Origin: CAJXSN01 sp947492235
Lineage (GTDB): Bacteria > Pseudomonadota > Alphaproteobacteria > Sphingomonadales > Sphingomonadaceae
Length of the DNA stretch: 64,000 bases
Direction of reading: 5' to 3'
Assembly: GCF_042492175.1 (NCBI RefSeq)
Contig: NZ_CP170453.1
Span: 1 to 64,000, forward strand
Made by a program: the position numbers and the translations under genes. The notes beneath the pieces are model-generated. The model was not told where the DNA came from and did no database searches. It worked only from the letters and a program-made list of their open reading frames with translations. This document shows positions 33,102-41,063 of the stretch, one piece after another (the stretch's first letter is position 1; each line of letters starts with the position of its first letter).

Positions 33102-34940
33102 TCAACGGATTTCGCTCCATGGTTTGGACAGCAAACCGGCACAATTGATTATACCTACCAGCGAGTAGGTCTGCGGGAAGTTCCCCCAAAGCTCGCCCGT
33201 TTCCCAATCCAGGTCCTCGCTCAGCATGCCGGAGCCGGTGGTGTGGCCCAGCATCGTGCAGAACAATCCGTGCGCCTCCTCGCTGCGCCCGGCCAGATGC
33301 AGCGCCTCGATCAGCCAGAAGGTGCAGACATTGAACGCAGTCTCTGGCGCACCGAAATCGTCCTCTGCCGCGTAACGCAGCATGTGCTCCCCGCGCCGCA
33401 ATTCCTTCTCGATTGCCGCAAAAGTCGACTGGAAACGCGGATCGTCGGGTTTCAAAAACCGAAGATCGATCATCTGCAGCAGGCTGGCATCGAGATAATC
33501 GCTCTGGAAACTGGCCTTGTAGTGACCGTCATGGCCGTTGCCATCGGCCTCGACCCAGGCATTGTCTTCGATGGTCTTGCGGATCGCGTCGGCGCGCTCG
33601 CGCCAGTATTTTGCGCGGTCCGGCTTATCAAGCAGGCCCGCCGTGCTGGCCAGCCTGTCGCATGCCGCCCAGCTCATGACGGCGGAATAGGTGTGGACCT
33701 CCTGCCGTGTACGAAATTCCCACAGGCCGGCATCGGGCTGATCGTGCATCTTCCACGCCATCTCGCCGACTTCCTCAAGGCTCTGGAAATCATGGTCGTC
33801 GGCAATGCGCAGCAGCCGTTTGTCGAGGAAGCCCTGCACGGTGGGCAGCACGATCTGTCCGTAACAATCATGCTGGATCTGCTTGTAGGCAGCATTGCCG
33901 CGCCGCACCGGGCCCATGCCGCGATAGCCCGCCAGATGCGCCGCCGTAGTCTCGTCCAGCTCGCTCTCGCCCATCACCGAATAGAGCGGCTGGATCTGCC
34001 CGCCCTTCGCGCTGTCGACAATGTTGCGCAGATAGCCGAGATATTTCTCCAGCACATCGAGCGCGCCCAGCCGGTTCAGCGCCTGCACCGTGTAATAGGA
34101 ATCGCGGATCCAGCAGTAGCGGTAATCCCAGTTCCGTTCCGAATGCGCGGCTTCGGGAATCGAGGTGGTCAGCGCCGCGACAATCGCGCCGGTTTCCTCA
34201 TGCTGGCACAATTTCAGGGTGATGGCGCAGCGGATAACCTCGTCCTGCCATTCGAACGGGGTCGCCAGCCCGCGCACCCAGCGCTGCCAATAGCTGCGCG
34301 TGGATTGCTCCATGCGGCGAATTTCCTCGCGCAAATTGCCGACAAACGGTTCGTCCGGGCCGAGGAAGAAATGCGTATCGCCCTCCAGCCGGAAGGTCCG
34401 CTGCTCCAGCACATAGCCCACCGGCGCATCGGTGCTGAGGCGCATGGCCTGCCGCCCGACCAGATAGCGGATATGGTTCGTGCCGTGGGTGGTGCCCGCA
34501 GGCTCCGCCCCGTAATTCTTCATCGGGTTCAGGATCACCCGCACGCGCGGATTGCCCGCAATTGGGCGCAGGATCCGGCCATAAGCGACCGGGCGATACA
34601 TCCGCCCCTTGCCTTCGAACCGGGGGCAGAAATCGAGCACCTCGGCAATGCTGCCGTCCTCGGCCTCCAGCCGAGTGACCAGAATGGGCGTGTTGCGGAT
34701 ATAGCTTTGGGTGCTGGAAACCTGCCCCTCCAGCTCGAAGCGCCAGATGCCGCTGTCCCGCCGGTCACCATTGAGCAGGCTGCAAAACACCGGGTCTCCG
34801 TCCACGCGCGGCACACAGCCCCACACCAGCGCCCCGCGTGCATCAATCAGCCCGCTGACGTGGCAATTGCCAATCGGCCACAGGTCGAGAGTGGCTTCGA
34901 ATGCGGACTGTTTTTCAGGAGCGTTCACAGATCCAACCAT
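33102..34940 (-). CDS. GH15 family glycoside hydrolase (glucoamylase/trehalase type)
   Basis: A 612-residue cytoplasmic GH15 protein: an N-terminal beta-sandwich domain (about 1-240) and an (alpha/alpha)6 barrel. Conserved catalytic-region patterns are NWDYRYCWIRDSYYTVQAL and SWAACDRLA, plus DLDWETGELWGNFPQTYSLVGII near the C-terminus. Bacterial GH15 members in this context may be trehalases or oligosaccharide hydrolases. The ATG at 34940 has GAGGTG six bases upstream and overlaps the otsB end by 16 bases; a GTG at 34928 overlapping the stop as GTGA is also possible. It lies between otsB and otsA. Confidence 0.9.
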   Translation of the reverse strand: MVGSVNAPEKQSAFEATLDLWPIGNCHVSGLIDARGALVWGCVPRVDGDPVFCSLLNGDRRDSGIWRFELEGQVSSTQSYIRNTPILVTRLEAEDGSIAEVLDFCPRFEGKGRMYRPVAYGRILRPIAGNPRVRVILNPMKNYGAEPAGTTHGTNHIRYLVGRQAMRLSTDAPVGYVLEQRTFRLEGDTHFFLGPDEPFVGNLREEIRRMEQSTRSYWQRWVRGLATPFEWQDEVIRCAITLKLCQHEETGAIVAALTTSIPEAAHSERNWDYRYCWIRDSYYTVQALNRLGALDVLEKYLGYLRNIVDSAKGGQIQPLYSVMGESELDETTAAHLAGYRGMGPVRRGNAAYKQIQHDCYGQIVLPTVQGFLDKRLLRIADDHDFQSLEEVGEMAWKMHDQPDAGLWEFRTRQEVHTYSAVMSWAACDRLASTAGLLDKPDRAKYWRERADAIRKTIEDNAWVEADGNGHDGHYKASFQSDYLDASLLQMIDLRFLKPDDPRFQSTFAAIEKELRRGEHMLRYAAEDDFGAPETAFNVCTFWLIEALHLAGRSEEAHGLFCTMLGHTTGSGMLSEDLDWETGELWGNFPQTYSLVGIINCAGLLSKPWSEIR

Positions 34941-35656
34941 TGATACACCTCGTCCACGCCGTCCAGTCGATACTGCGCGCCTTGTGAAACCCGCTCGCCC
35001 ACCGCGATGCCGAAACCGCCCGCATCGGCGCAGGCTGCAAACCCGTCCTCATCCGTCACATCATCGCCGAGGAAGACCGGCGTGCGCCCGGCAAATTCCG
35101 GCTGCTGCATCAGCAATTGCACCGCCCCGCCCTTGTCCGCGCCCGGCTGGACCAGCTCCACGACCTGCTTGCCCGCTTTGCACGCCAGACCATGGCGCTG
35201 GGCCAAATCGGCGGCGAAGTCGGCCATGGCGGCGAATTTCTCCGGTACTTTGCGCGAATGCAGGCCGGCACCGTGGGGCTTGTCTTCGAAATAAAGCCCG
35301 TGCTCGGCAGCATAGTCCTTCAGCGCGGCTTTGGTTTCCGGCGCAATCGGATCGGCAGCGCGGATGGTTTCACCGCTGGGCCCCATGACATGCGCCCCGT
35401 GAGAGCCCGCGCGGTAAAGCGGCGGTGACCCGACAAATCGGGTGAGATCATCGATTGCCCTGCCCGAAACCAGCGCCAGCGCCTGCTCCACCGTCCCGGC
35501 CAGCCGCACCAGCCGCGCAGCCAGATCATCGGGGACAGCTATCTGTCCCGGCTCTGGCGCAATCGGCACAAGAGTGCCGTCAAAATCGAGAAACAACGCG
35601 GCGCGCGGAATTTCAGCCAAAGGCGGGGGAGCTTGCAGTGTCGCTTCGGCACTCAT
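34925..35656 (-). CDS. otsB: Trehalose-6-phosphate phosphatase
   Basis: HAD-superfamily phosphatase completing trehalose synthesis, 243 residues. Motif I is ALFLDFDGTLVPI (nucleophile Asp), motif II is around LVSGRAIDD, and motif III/IV VFLGDDVTDEDGF. The ATG at 35656 is used; an upstream TTG in frame at 35668 is less likely. First of three overlapping trehalose genes. The upstream neighbour on the same strand is a tRNA gene. Confidence 0.94.
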   Translation of the reverse strand: MSAEATLQAPPPLAEIPRAALFLDFDGTLVPIAPEPGQIAVPDDLAARLVRLAGTVEQALALVSGRAIDDLTRFVGSPPLYRAGSHGAHVMGPSGETIRAADPIAPETKAALKDYAAEHGLYFEDKPHGAGLHSRKVPEKFAAMADFAADLAQRHGLACKAGKQVVELVQPGADKGGAVQLLMQQPEFAGRTPVFLGDDVTDEDGFAACADAGGFGIAVGERVSQGAQYRLDGVDEVYQWLDL

Positions 35657-35687
35657 GGTGCACTGCAATAACGATTAATATGGAAAA

Positions 35688-35764
35688 TGGTAGCGGAGGA
35701 GGGACTTGAACCCCCGACACGCGGATTATGATTCCGCTGCTCTAACCACCTGAGCTACTCCGCC
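35688..35764 (-). tRNA. tRNA with CAT anticodon, probably elongator Met
   Basis: Complete cloverleaf on the minus strand: acceptor GGCGGAG pairing with CTCCGCT (one G-T pair at the first position), D-arm with AGCTCAG, anticodon stem GCGGA/TCCGC with loop ATCATAA and anticodon CAT, T-loop TTCAAGT and an encoded CCA at 35688-35690. The CAT anticodon can be elongator Met or lysidine-modified Ile2; the loop alone does not separate these. It does not look like initiator tRNA. Confidence 0.93.
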
Positions 35765-35784
35765 ACATCGGCTGCCCTTTCTCG

Positions 35785-35804
35785 TGCAGGGGAAACCCCC
35801 TGCA
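35785..35804. other. Hairpin in the spacer between 2H phosphoesterase and tRNA genes
   Basis: Perfect 8-bp stem TGCAGGGG (35785-35792) with CCCCTGCA (35797-35804). It lies after the phosphoesterase stop and before the tRNA in minus-strand direction. Without a T-run it may be a Rho-assisted end or a processing signal. Confidence 0.4.
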
Positions 35805-35869
35805 GGGCAGGCAGGCGGCGCTCTTACGGCGGTGCTTCCCGCCGGTCAACAACAGCTTTTCCAACGGGG

Positions 35870-36394
35870 TCAATTACGGCCCCGGAACGCAAAATCCCGC
35901 ACCGCTTCCCATGGGCCGCCGCGATAGCGGAACAGCGAAAATCCGCGAAAGGCAAAGTGGCTCGGCGCGATTGCGTCCTCCAGCTGCGCTTGCAGCGCCT
36001 TGGCCTCTTTGGAGGTGACCTTGTTCTGAATGGTGATGTGCAGGCGCGGCCTGTGCTGGTCCTGCCCGGTCAGCATACCGTGAAACCGGTCGGCAATTTC
36101 ATCGCGCAGCGCCAGCATGTCCGGGCTTTCCAGTTTCAGCGCCGTGCCGCCGCCCAGCGACATGACCCCGAGCAGCTGCGCCGGAACCGGGGCAACCTCG
36201 CCCGCCAGCCGCGCCAGCACTTCGCATATCTCGTCGCCGCACTGAGCAGGCAAGGCGTGAAACAGCGTGACATGCGCTTGCAGATAATTCCGCTCGGGCG
36301 GGAAATGCGCGGTTCGCAGGCCGGTTGCCCAGCTGTGCATGTCGCGCGGCAGTTGTGCGGTCAGGATGAAAGGAGCGTCGTCCCGCTCGCTCAC
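35870..36394 (-). CDS. 2H phosphoesterase (LigT/2'-5' RNA ligase family)
   Basis: A 174-residue protein with two His-x-Thr motifs, HVTLF and HITIQ, the hallmark of 2H phosphoesterases, which hydrolyse or form 2'-5' and cyclic phosphodiester bonds in RNA. Spacing between the two motifs (about 75 residues) and length fit the family. Its ATG overlaps the mltG stop by four bases (ATGA), so both are co-translated. Substrate is not deducible. Confidence 0.85.
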   Translation of the reverse strand: MSERDDAPFILTAQLPRDMHSWATGLRTAHFPPERNYLQAHVTLFHALPAQCGDEICEVLARLAGEVAPVPAQLLGVMSLGGGTALKLESPDMLALRDEIADRFHGMLTGQDQHRPRLHITIQNKVTSKEAKALQAQLEDAIAPSHFAFRGFSLFRYRGGPWEAVRDFAFRGRN

Positions 36395-37359
36395 ATTTCA
36401 CCACGTTCCCTGCGGAGGTTATACCACTCCTCCACATTGGCGTTGTGCTCGGCCAGCGTGTCGGCGAATTTGTGACCGCCAGTGCCGTCCGCCACCATGA
36501 ACAGGGCGCTGGTCTTCTCCGGATTAAGAACAGCAGCAATCGCCTCCCGCCCCGGATTGGTGATCGGGCCGGTTGGCAACCCCACACGGGTGTAGGTGTT
36601 GTAGCCATTGATCGCCGCGATCTCGGACTGGCGAATGCGGCGGCCGAGCGGCTTGCCCTTGGTGATCGGGTAAATGATCGTCGGATCGGCCTGCAGCAGC
36701 ATTCCGGTTTTCACCCGGTTGGAATAAAGCCCCGCGACCATTCGCCGCTCCCGCGCGACGCCGGTTTCCTTCTCGACAATACTGGCGAGCGTGACCGCAT
36801 CCTCGATATTGTCGACCGCGATATCGGGTTTGCGCTTGGGCCATGCCTCGGCCAGATAATTGCGCATCGCTGCCTGCATCCGGGCGAGGACCGCTGTGCG
36901 CTCTTCACCGCGTTCGAAGCTGTAGGTGTCGGGCAAGACGCTGCCCTCCACCGGCACGGGTATTTCGCCGGTCAGCAGCGGTTCGGCCATCAGTTTCTCG
37001 TACACGATGATGGACGGCGTGCCCTCCGGAATGGTCACAAACCGGTTGATCACATCGCCGTGCTGGAATGTGTCGAGCATGCTGGCAGGCGACGCCCCTT
37101 CTGGGATCAGAAACTCGCCCGCCTTCACCGGATCGCCGCTGCCGAGGATTTTTGCCCGCAGCAGGAAGCTGTCCGCCGAGGCAATCAGCTCTTCCTCCTC
37201 CAGCTTGTTTGCAACCGAAGTCAGCGTCGCGCCCGATGGCACGACGAAGGATGTCTCCTCCTCCACCATGCCGCCGCCCCACCAGCCGGAGCCGAACCAG
37301 GCAAACACCGCCAGCGCCGCGAGTGCCCCAGCGATCACCAGACCCTTCAAGCCTTTCAT
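36391..37359 (-). CDS. mltG: Endolytic transglycosylase MltG
   Basis: Inner-membrane enzyme that cleaves nascent glycan strands, setting their length. The 322-residue protein has an N-terminal membrane helix (LVIAGALAALAVFAWFG), a LysM-like region and the YceG domain with the catalytic Glu in ASIVEKETGVARER and the conserved YNTYTRVGLPTGPITNPG. The C-terminus carries GTGGHKFADTLAEHNANVE. Four bases separate it from the fabF stop, a common mltG-fabF-acpP order. Confidence 0.95.
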   Translation of the reverse strand: MKGLKGLVIAGALAALAVFAWFGSGWWGGGMVEEETSFVVPSGATLTSVANKLEEEELIASADSFLLRAKILGSGDPVKAGEFLIPEGASPASMLDTFQHGDVINRFVTIPEGTPSIIVYEKLMAEPLLTGEIPVPVEGSVLPDTYSFERGEERTAVLARMQAAMRNYLAEAWPKRKPDIAVDNIEDAVTLASIVEKETGVARERRMVAGLYSNRVKTGMLLQADPTIIYPITKGKPLGRRIRQSEIAAINGYNTYTRVGLPTGPITNPGREAIAAVLNPEKTSALFMVADGTGGHKFADTLAEHNANVEEWYNLRRERGEM

Positions 37360-37363
37360 CGCG

Positions 37364-38623
37364 TCAGTCGACCTTGCGCATCAGCAGGCTGGCGTTGGTA
37401 CCGCCGAACCCGAAGCTGTTATTGAGCGCGGCGCGCACTTCGCGTTCCCGTGCCTTGAGCGGCACCAGATCGACGCCCTCGGTGCCTTCGTCGGGATTGT
37501 GCAGGTTGAGCGTGGGGGGAACCACCCCGTCGCGCATCGCCAGCAGGCAGAAGATCGCCTCGACCGCGCCGGCACCGCCCAGCAAGTGGCCGATGGCGGA
37601 TTTGGTGCTGCTCATGCTCGCGCCGCCCAGATCGCTGCCCAGCACACGCATAACGGCGGCCAGTTCGATCGTGTCGGCCATGGTGCTGGTGCCGTGGGCA
37701 TTGACATAATCGATATCCGCCCCGGTCATCCCAGCCTTCTTCATCGCCATTTCCATGGCTAGCTGGGCGCCCAAGCCATCAGGATGCGGCGCGGTGACGT
37801 GATAGGCATCGCCCGACAGGCCATAGCCCGCCACTTCGCCGTAAATCGTCGCGCCGCGAGCTTTCGCGCGCTCATATTCTTCCAGCACCACGACGCCTGC
37901 GCCCTCGCCCATGACGAAACCGTCGCGGTCCTTGTCATACGGGCGGCTGGCTTCGGTCGGGCGGTCATTCATGCTCATATTGAGCGCGCGGGCCTGCGCA
38001 AAACCGGCAATGCCCAGCGGATTGACGGTGCTTTCGGCCCCGCCCGCCAGCATCACATCGGCATCATCGTCACGGATCATCCGCGCGGCATCGCCAATCG
38101 AGTGCGCGCCGGTGGAACAGGCCGTCACCACCGCGTGGTTCGGACCCATGAAGCCGTGCTGGATCTGGACCTGTCCGGTGACGAGATTGATCAGGCGGCC
38201 GTGAACGAAGTGAGGGGAGACCCGCCCCGGGCCGCGCTCGTGCAGAACAATCGATTCCTTCTCGATCCCCGGCAAGCCGCCAATGCCGGAGCCGATGGAA
38301 CAGCCCGTGCGGCGCTTTTCAGCCTCGCTCATATCGGTGAGGCCGGCATCTTCCAGCGCCTGTCCGGCGGCATCGATGCCATAGACAATGAACGGATCGA
38401 CCTGCCGCTGAACCTTGTGATCCACACGCTTATCGGGGTCGAATCCCCAGGGGTGATCTTTGCCCTTCACCTCGCACGCGATGGTGCATTTGTGCCCTTC
38501 GGTATCGAACCGCGTGATCTGCCCTGCACCGCTTTCGCCGGCGATCAGGTTCTTCCAGGTGGTTTCGACATCCCCGCCGAGCGGGGTAACAAGGCCGAGG
38601 CCAGTGACGACGACACGCCGCAT
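37364..38623 (-). CDS. fabF: Beta-ketoacyl-ACP synthase II
   Basis: Elongating condensing enzyme of type II fatty acid synthesis, 419 residues. Catalytic triad: Cys in VVTACSTGAHSIGDA, His in NAHGTSTMADT and His in STKSAIGHLLGGAGAVE. The N-terminal VVTGLGLVTPLG and C-terminal NNSFGFGGTNASLL motifs are present. Its carrier gene acpP lies upstream on the same strand, separated by a 129-base spacer with a strong terminator-like hairpin. Confidence 0.97.
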   Translation of the reverse strand: MRRVVVTGLGLVTPLGGDVETTWKNLIAGESGAGQITRFDTEGHKCTIACEVKGKDHPWGFDPDKRVDHKVQRQVDPFIVYGIDAAGQALEDAGLTDMSEAEKRRTGCSIGSGIGGLPGIEKESIVLHERGPGRVSPHFVHGRLINLVTGQVQIQHGFMGPNHAVVTACSTGAHSIGDAARMIRDDDADVMLAGGAESTVNPLGIAGFAQARALNMSMNDRPTEASRPYDKDRDGFVMGEGAGVVVLEEYERAKARGATIYGEVAGYGLSGDAYHVTAPHPDGLGAQLAMEMAMKKAGMTGADIDYVNAHGTSTMADTIELAAVMRVLGSDLGGASMSSTKSAIGHLLGGAGAVEAIFCLLAMRDGVVPPTLNLHNPDEGTEGVDLVPLKAREREVRAALNNSFGFGGTNASLLMRKVD

Positions 38624-38655
38624 CAGAATTCTCCATCAGACCCGAATGGGGCCAC

Positions 38656-38695
38656 AAAAATACGAAAGGCCCGGCCCGGCTTGCGGGTCGGGCCT
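38656..38695 (-). terminator. Intrinsic terminator or attenuator between acpP and fabF
   Basis: On the minus strand a 12-bp near-perfect stem (AGGCCCG-a-CCCG paired with CGGG-c-CGGGCCT, 38667-38695) is followed by TTCGTATTTTT (38656-38666). This is a clear intrinsic terminator shape. Placed within a normally joint operon it would leave excess acpP transcript relative to fabF. Confidence 0.75.
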
Positions 38696-38752
38696 GTCGG
38701 TACCCGGGCTAAATCAGCCGGGAAAGTGCCGTTGGGGCCCTTAGCCCCAAGA

Positions 38753-38989
38753 TCAGCCCTTGTTCTCTTCGATATACTTCGTGGCATCGCCGACGGTGGC
38801 GATTTTTTCCGCCGCATCATCGGGGATTTCCACGCCGAATTCTTCTTCGAAGGCCATGACCAGCTCGACGATGTCGAGGCTGTCTGCGCCCAGATCGTCG
38901 ATAAAGCTGGCTTCCTGCGTCACCTTGTCGGCTTCGACACCCAGATGCTCGACAACAATTTTCTGCACGCGGTCAGGTGTATCGCTCAT
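38753..38989 (-). CDS. acpP: Acyl carrier protein
   Basis: A 78-residue acidic carrier that holds growing acyl chains on a phosphopantetheine arm attached to Ser in GADSLDIVELVMAFEEEFG. Length and the four-helix pattern are standard. It precedes fabF on the same strand. Confidence 0.97.
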   Translation of the reverse strand: MSDTPDRVQKIVVEHLGVEADKVTQEASFIDDLGADSLDIVELVMAFEEEFGVEIPDDAAEKIATVGDATKYIEENKG

Positions 38990-39084
38990 AGTATTCAGAC
39001 CCTCTCAGTGGGAGTTTTCAAATCTGTCTTTCGCCCTAATGAACGCACGGGGGCTGCGCAAGTGCCCGCCTTCCGTCCTCTCAT

Positions 39085-40872
39085 TTACGCCGATGCATCC
39101 TTCGGCGGTTCGATGGTGCGAATATGCACATCGCGCAGCGCCTGTGGCGGAACCTTGCTGGGTGCCCCCATCATCAGGTCCTGCGCCTTCTGGTTTAGCG
39201 GGAAAGCAATCACTTCGCGGATATTCGGCTCGTCCGCCAGCAGCATCACGATACGGTCAATGCCCGGCGCAGACCCGCCATGCGGCGGTGCGCCCAGTTT
39301 GAACGCTTCGATCATACCGGCAAATTCGCGGTCCACTGTCGCTTTGTCGTATCCGGCGATTTCGAACGCCTTGTACATGATCTCCGGCTTGTGGTTCCGG
39401 ATCGCGCCGGAGGACAGCTCGTAGCCGTTGCAGACGATGTCGTATTGCCACGCCAGAATATCGAGCGGATCCTTGGTTTCCAGCGCTTCCATCTCGCCTT
39501 GCGGCATGGAGAACGGGTTGTGGCTGAAATCGACCTTTTTGGCTTCCTCGTCATACTCGAACATCGGAAAATCGACGATCCAGCAGAATTTGAAGCAGCC
39601 TTCCTCGATCAGACCCAGTGTCTCGCCCACACGCGTGCGGGCAGCACCGGCCAGCTTGGCCGCTTCTTTCGGTTTGCCCGCCGCGAAGAACAGGCCGTCA
39701 TTTTCACCGAGGCCGAGCTCGTCATAGATGGCCTGCATGCCTTCGGTGCCGTGGTTCTTGGCAATCGGGCCGCCGAATTCGCCGCTCTTGCGGGTGACGT
39801 AGCCAAGGCCTGCAAAGCCCTCTTTGCGCGCCCACTCGTTCATTTCGTCGAAGAACTTGCGGCTCTTCTCGTTGGTGCCTGGCGCCGGAATAGCGCGGAC
39901 GGTGCCGCCGCTGCCGACGATCTTCTCGAACAGGCCAAAACCCGATTTCTCGAAATGCGCGCCGACATCGCTGATTTCGATCGGGTTGCGCAGGTCAGGC
40001 TTATCGGTGCCGTATTTCAGCATCGATTCGGCGTAAGGAATGCGCGGGAATTCGCCGGACTTGGTCACGGTCTTGTCGCCGCTGAACTCGTCGAACACGC
40101 CCGCGAGCACCGGCTCCAATGCCTGAAACACGTCTTCCTGTGTGACAAAGCTCATCTCGAAATCGAGCTGGTAAAACTCCGGGCTGCGATCGGCGCGCAA
40201 GTCCTCGTCGCGGAAACACGGCGCGATCTGGAAATACCGGTCGAATCCGGCCACCATCAGCAGCTGTTTGAACATCTGCGGAGCCTGCGGCAGCGCGTAG
40301 AACTGACCGGGATGCAGACGGCTGGGCACGATGTAATCGCGCGCGCCCTCGGGGCTACTGGCGGCGAGAATGGGTGTCTGGAATTCAAAGAACCCCTGAT
40401 CCTGCATCCGGCGGCGCAGCGACGAAATCACCTGACTGCGCAACATGATGTTGTTGTGCACCCGCTCGCGCCGCAGATCGACGAAGCGATATTTCAGGCG
40501 GATATCTTCCGGATAGTCTTCCGCCGAGTTGACGATCAGCGGCAATTCCTCGGCCCGGCTCTGGATGGTGACAGAGCGGGCGAAGACTTCGATTTCGCCT
40601 GATGGCAGGTTTGCGTTCACCGCCTCGGCATCGCGGGCCTTCACTTCGCCATCGATGGTGACGACCGATTCCAGCTTCAGCCTGTCGAGCACTGGCAGCG
40701 CGTCGCTGTCTTCATCGGCGACAATCTGGGTGATGCCGTAATGGTCGCGCAGATCGACGAACAGAACGCCGCCGTGATCGCGCTTCTTGTGAACCCAGCC
40801 CGACAGGCGGACCGTCTCGCCGACATTGGCTTTGGTGAGCGCAGCACAGTTGTGGGTACGATAGGCGTGCAT
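39085..40872 (-). CDS. aspS: Aspartyl-tRNA synthetase
   Basis: Class II aminoacyl-tRNA synthetase, 595 residues. An N-terminal OB-fold binds the anticodon (GWVHKKRDHGGVLFVDLRD), motif 2 is in FRDEDLRADRSPEFYQLDFEMSF and motif 3 in GAPPHGGSAPGIDRI; a GAD insertion lies in between, as in bacterial-type AspRS. Whether it is discriminating or non-discriminating (AspRS versus AspRS/Asn) is not decidable from the motifs alone. Divergent from rnd. Confidence 0.96.
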   Translation of the reverse strand: MHAYRTHNCAALTKANVGETVRLSGWVHKKRDHGGVLFVDLRDHYGITQIVADEDSDALPVLDRLKLESVVTIDGEVKARDAEAVNANLPSGEIEVFARSVTIQSRAEELPLIVNSAEDYPEDIRLKYRFVDLRRERVHNNIMLRSQVISSLRRRMQDQGFFEFQTPILAASSPEGARDYIVPSRLHPGQFYALPQAPQMFKQLLMVAGFDRYFQIAPCFRDEDLRADRSPEFYQLDFEMSFVTQEDVFQALEPVLAGVFDEFSGDKTVTKSGEFPRIPYAESMLKYGTDKPDLRNPIEISDVGAHFEKSGFGLFEKIVGSGGTVRAIPAPGTNEKSRKFFDEMNEWARKEGFAGLGYVTRKSGEFGGPIAKNHGTEGMQAIYDELGLGENDGLFFAAGKPKEAAKLAGAARTRVGETLGLIEEGCFKFCWIVDFPMFEYDEEAKKVDFSHNPFSMPQGEMEALETKDPLDILAWQYDIVCNGYELSSGAIRNHKPEIMYKAFEIAGYDKATVDREFAGMIEAFKLGAPPHGGSAPGIDRIVMLLADEPNIREVIAFPLNQKAQDLMMGAPSKVPPQALRDVHIRTIEPPKDASA

Positions 40873-40929
40873 GGTTTACCGGCTTCCATTCTCGAAGGAT
40901 AAGGTTAGGGCACACGGAAGTGCGCTAGG

Positions 40930-40955
40930 TGACGCTCTATAGAGGATAAGCGTCA
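40930..40955. promoter_or_regulatory. Inverted repeat in the aspS-rnd divergent spacer
   Basis: Perfect 7-bp arms TGACGCT (40930-40936) and AGCGTCA (40949-40955) with a 12-base AT-rich centre containing TATAGAGGATA. This looks like a binding site for a dimeric regulator or a short hairpin in the leader of either gene; no matching regulator is identified. Confidence 0.35.
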
Positions 40956-41063
40956 ATGTTGCGCGCGCTAACAGGCTAAGCGTGGGAATTTGTCAAGCTG
41001 GGGCTTGCCACGGATCACGCGGCGCGAGGGCGGTACTCCGCTCAAGGGGAAAAGAAGACCACG

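Noticed and set aside
32886..34943. 685-codon open frame on the plus strand
   Set aside because: Antisense to the GH15 and otsA genes, whose protein motifs are intact.
35688..35764. Initiator tRNA-fMet
   Set aside because: The D-arm and acceptor features fit an elongator type, with a paired first acceptor position and no run of three G-C pairs in the anticodon stem.
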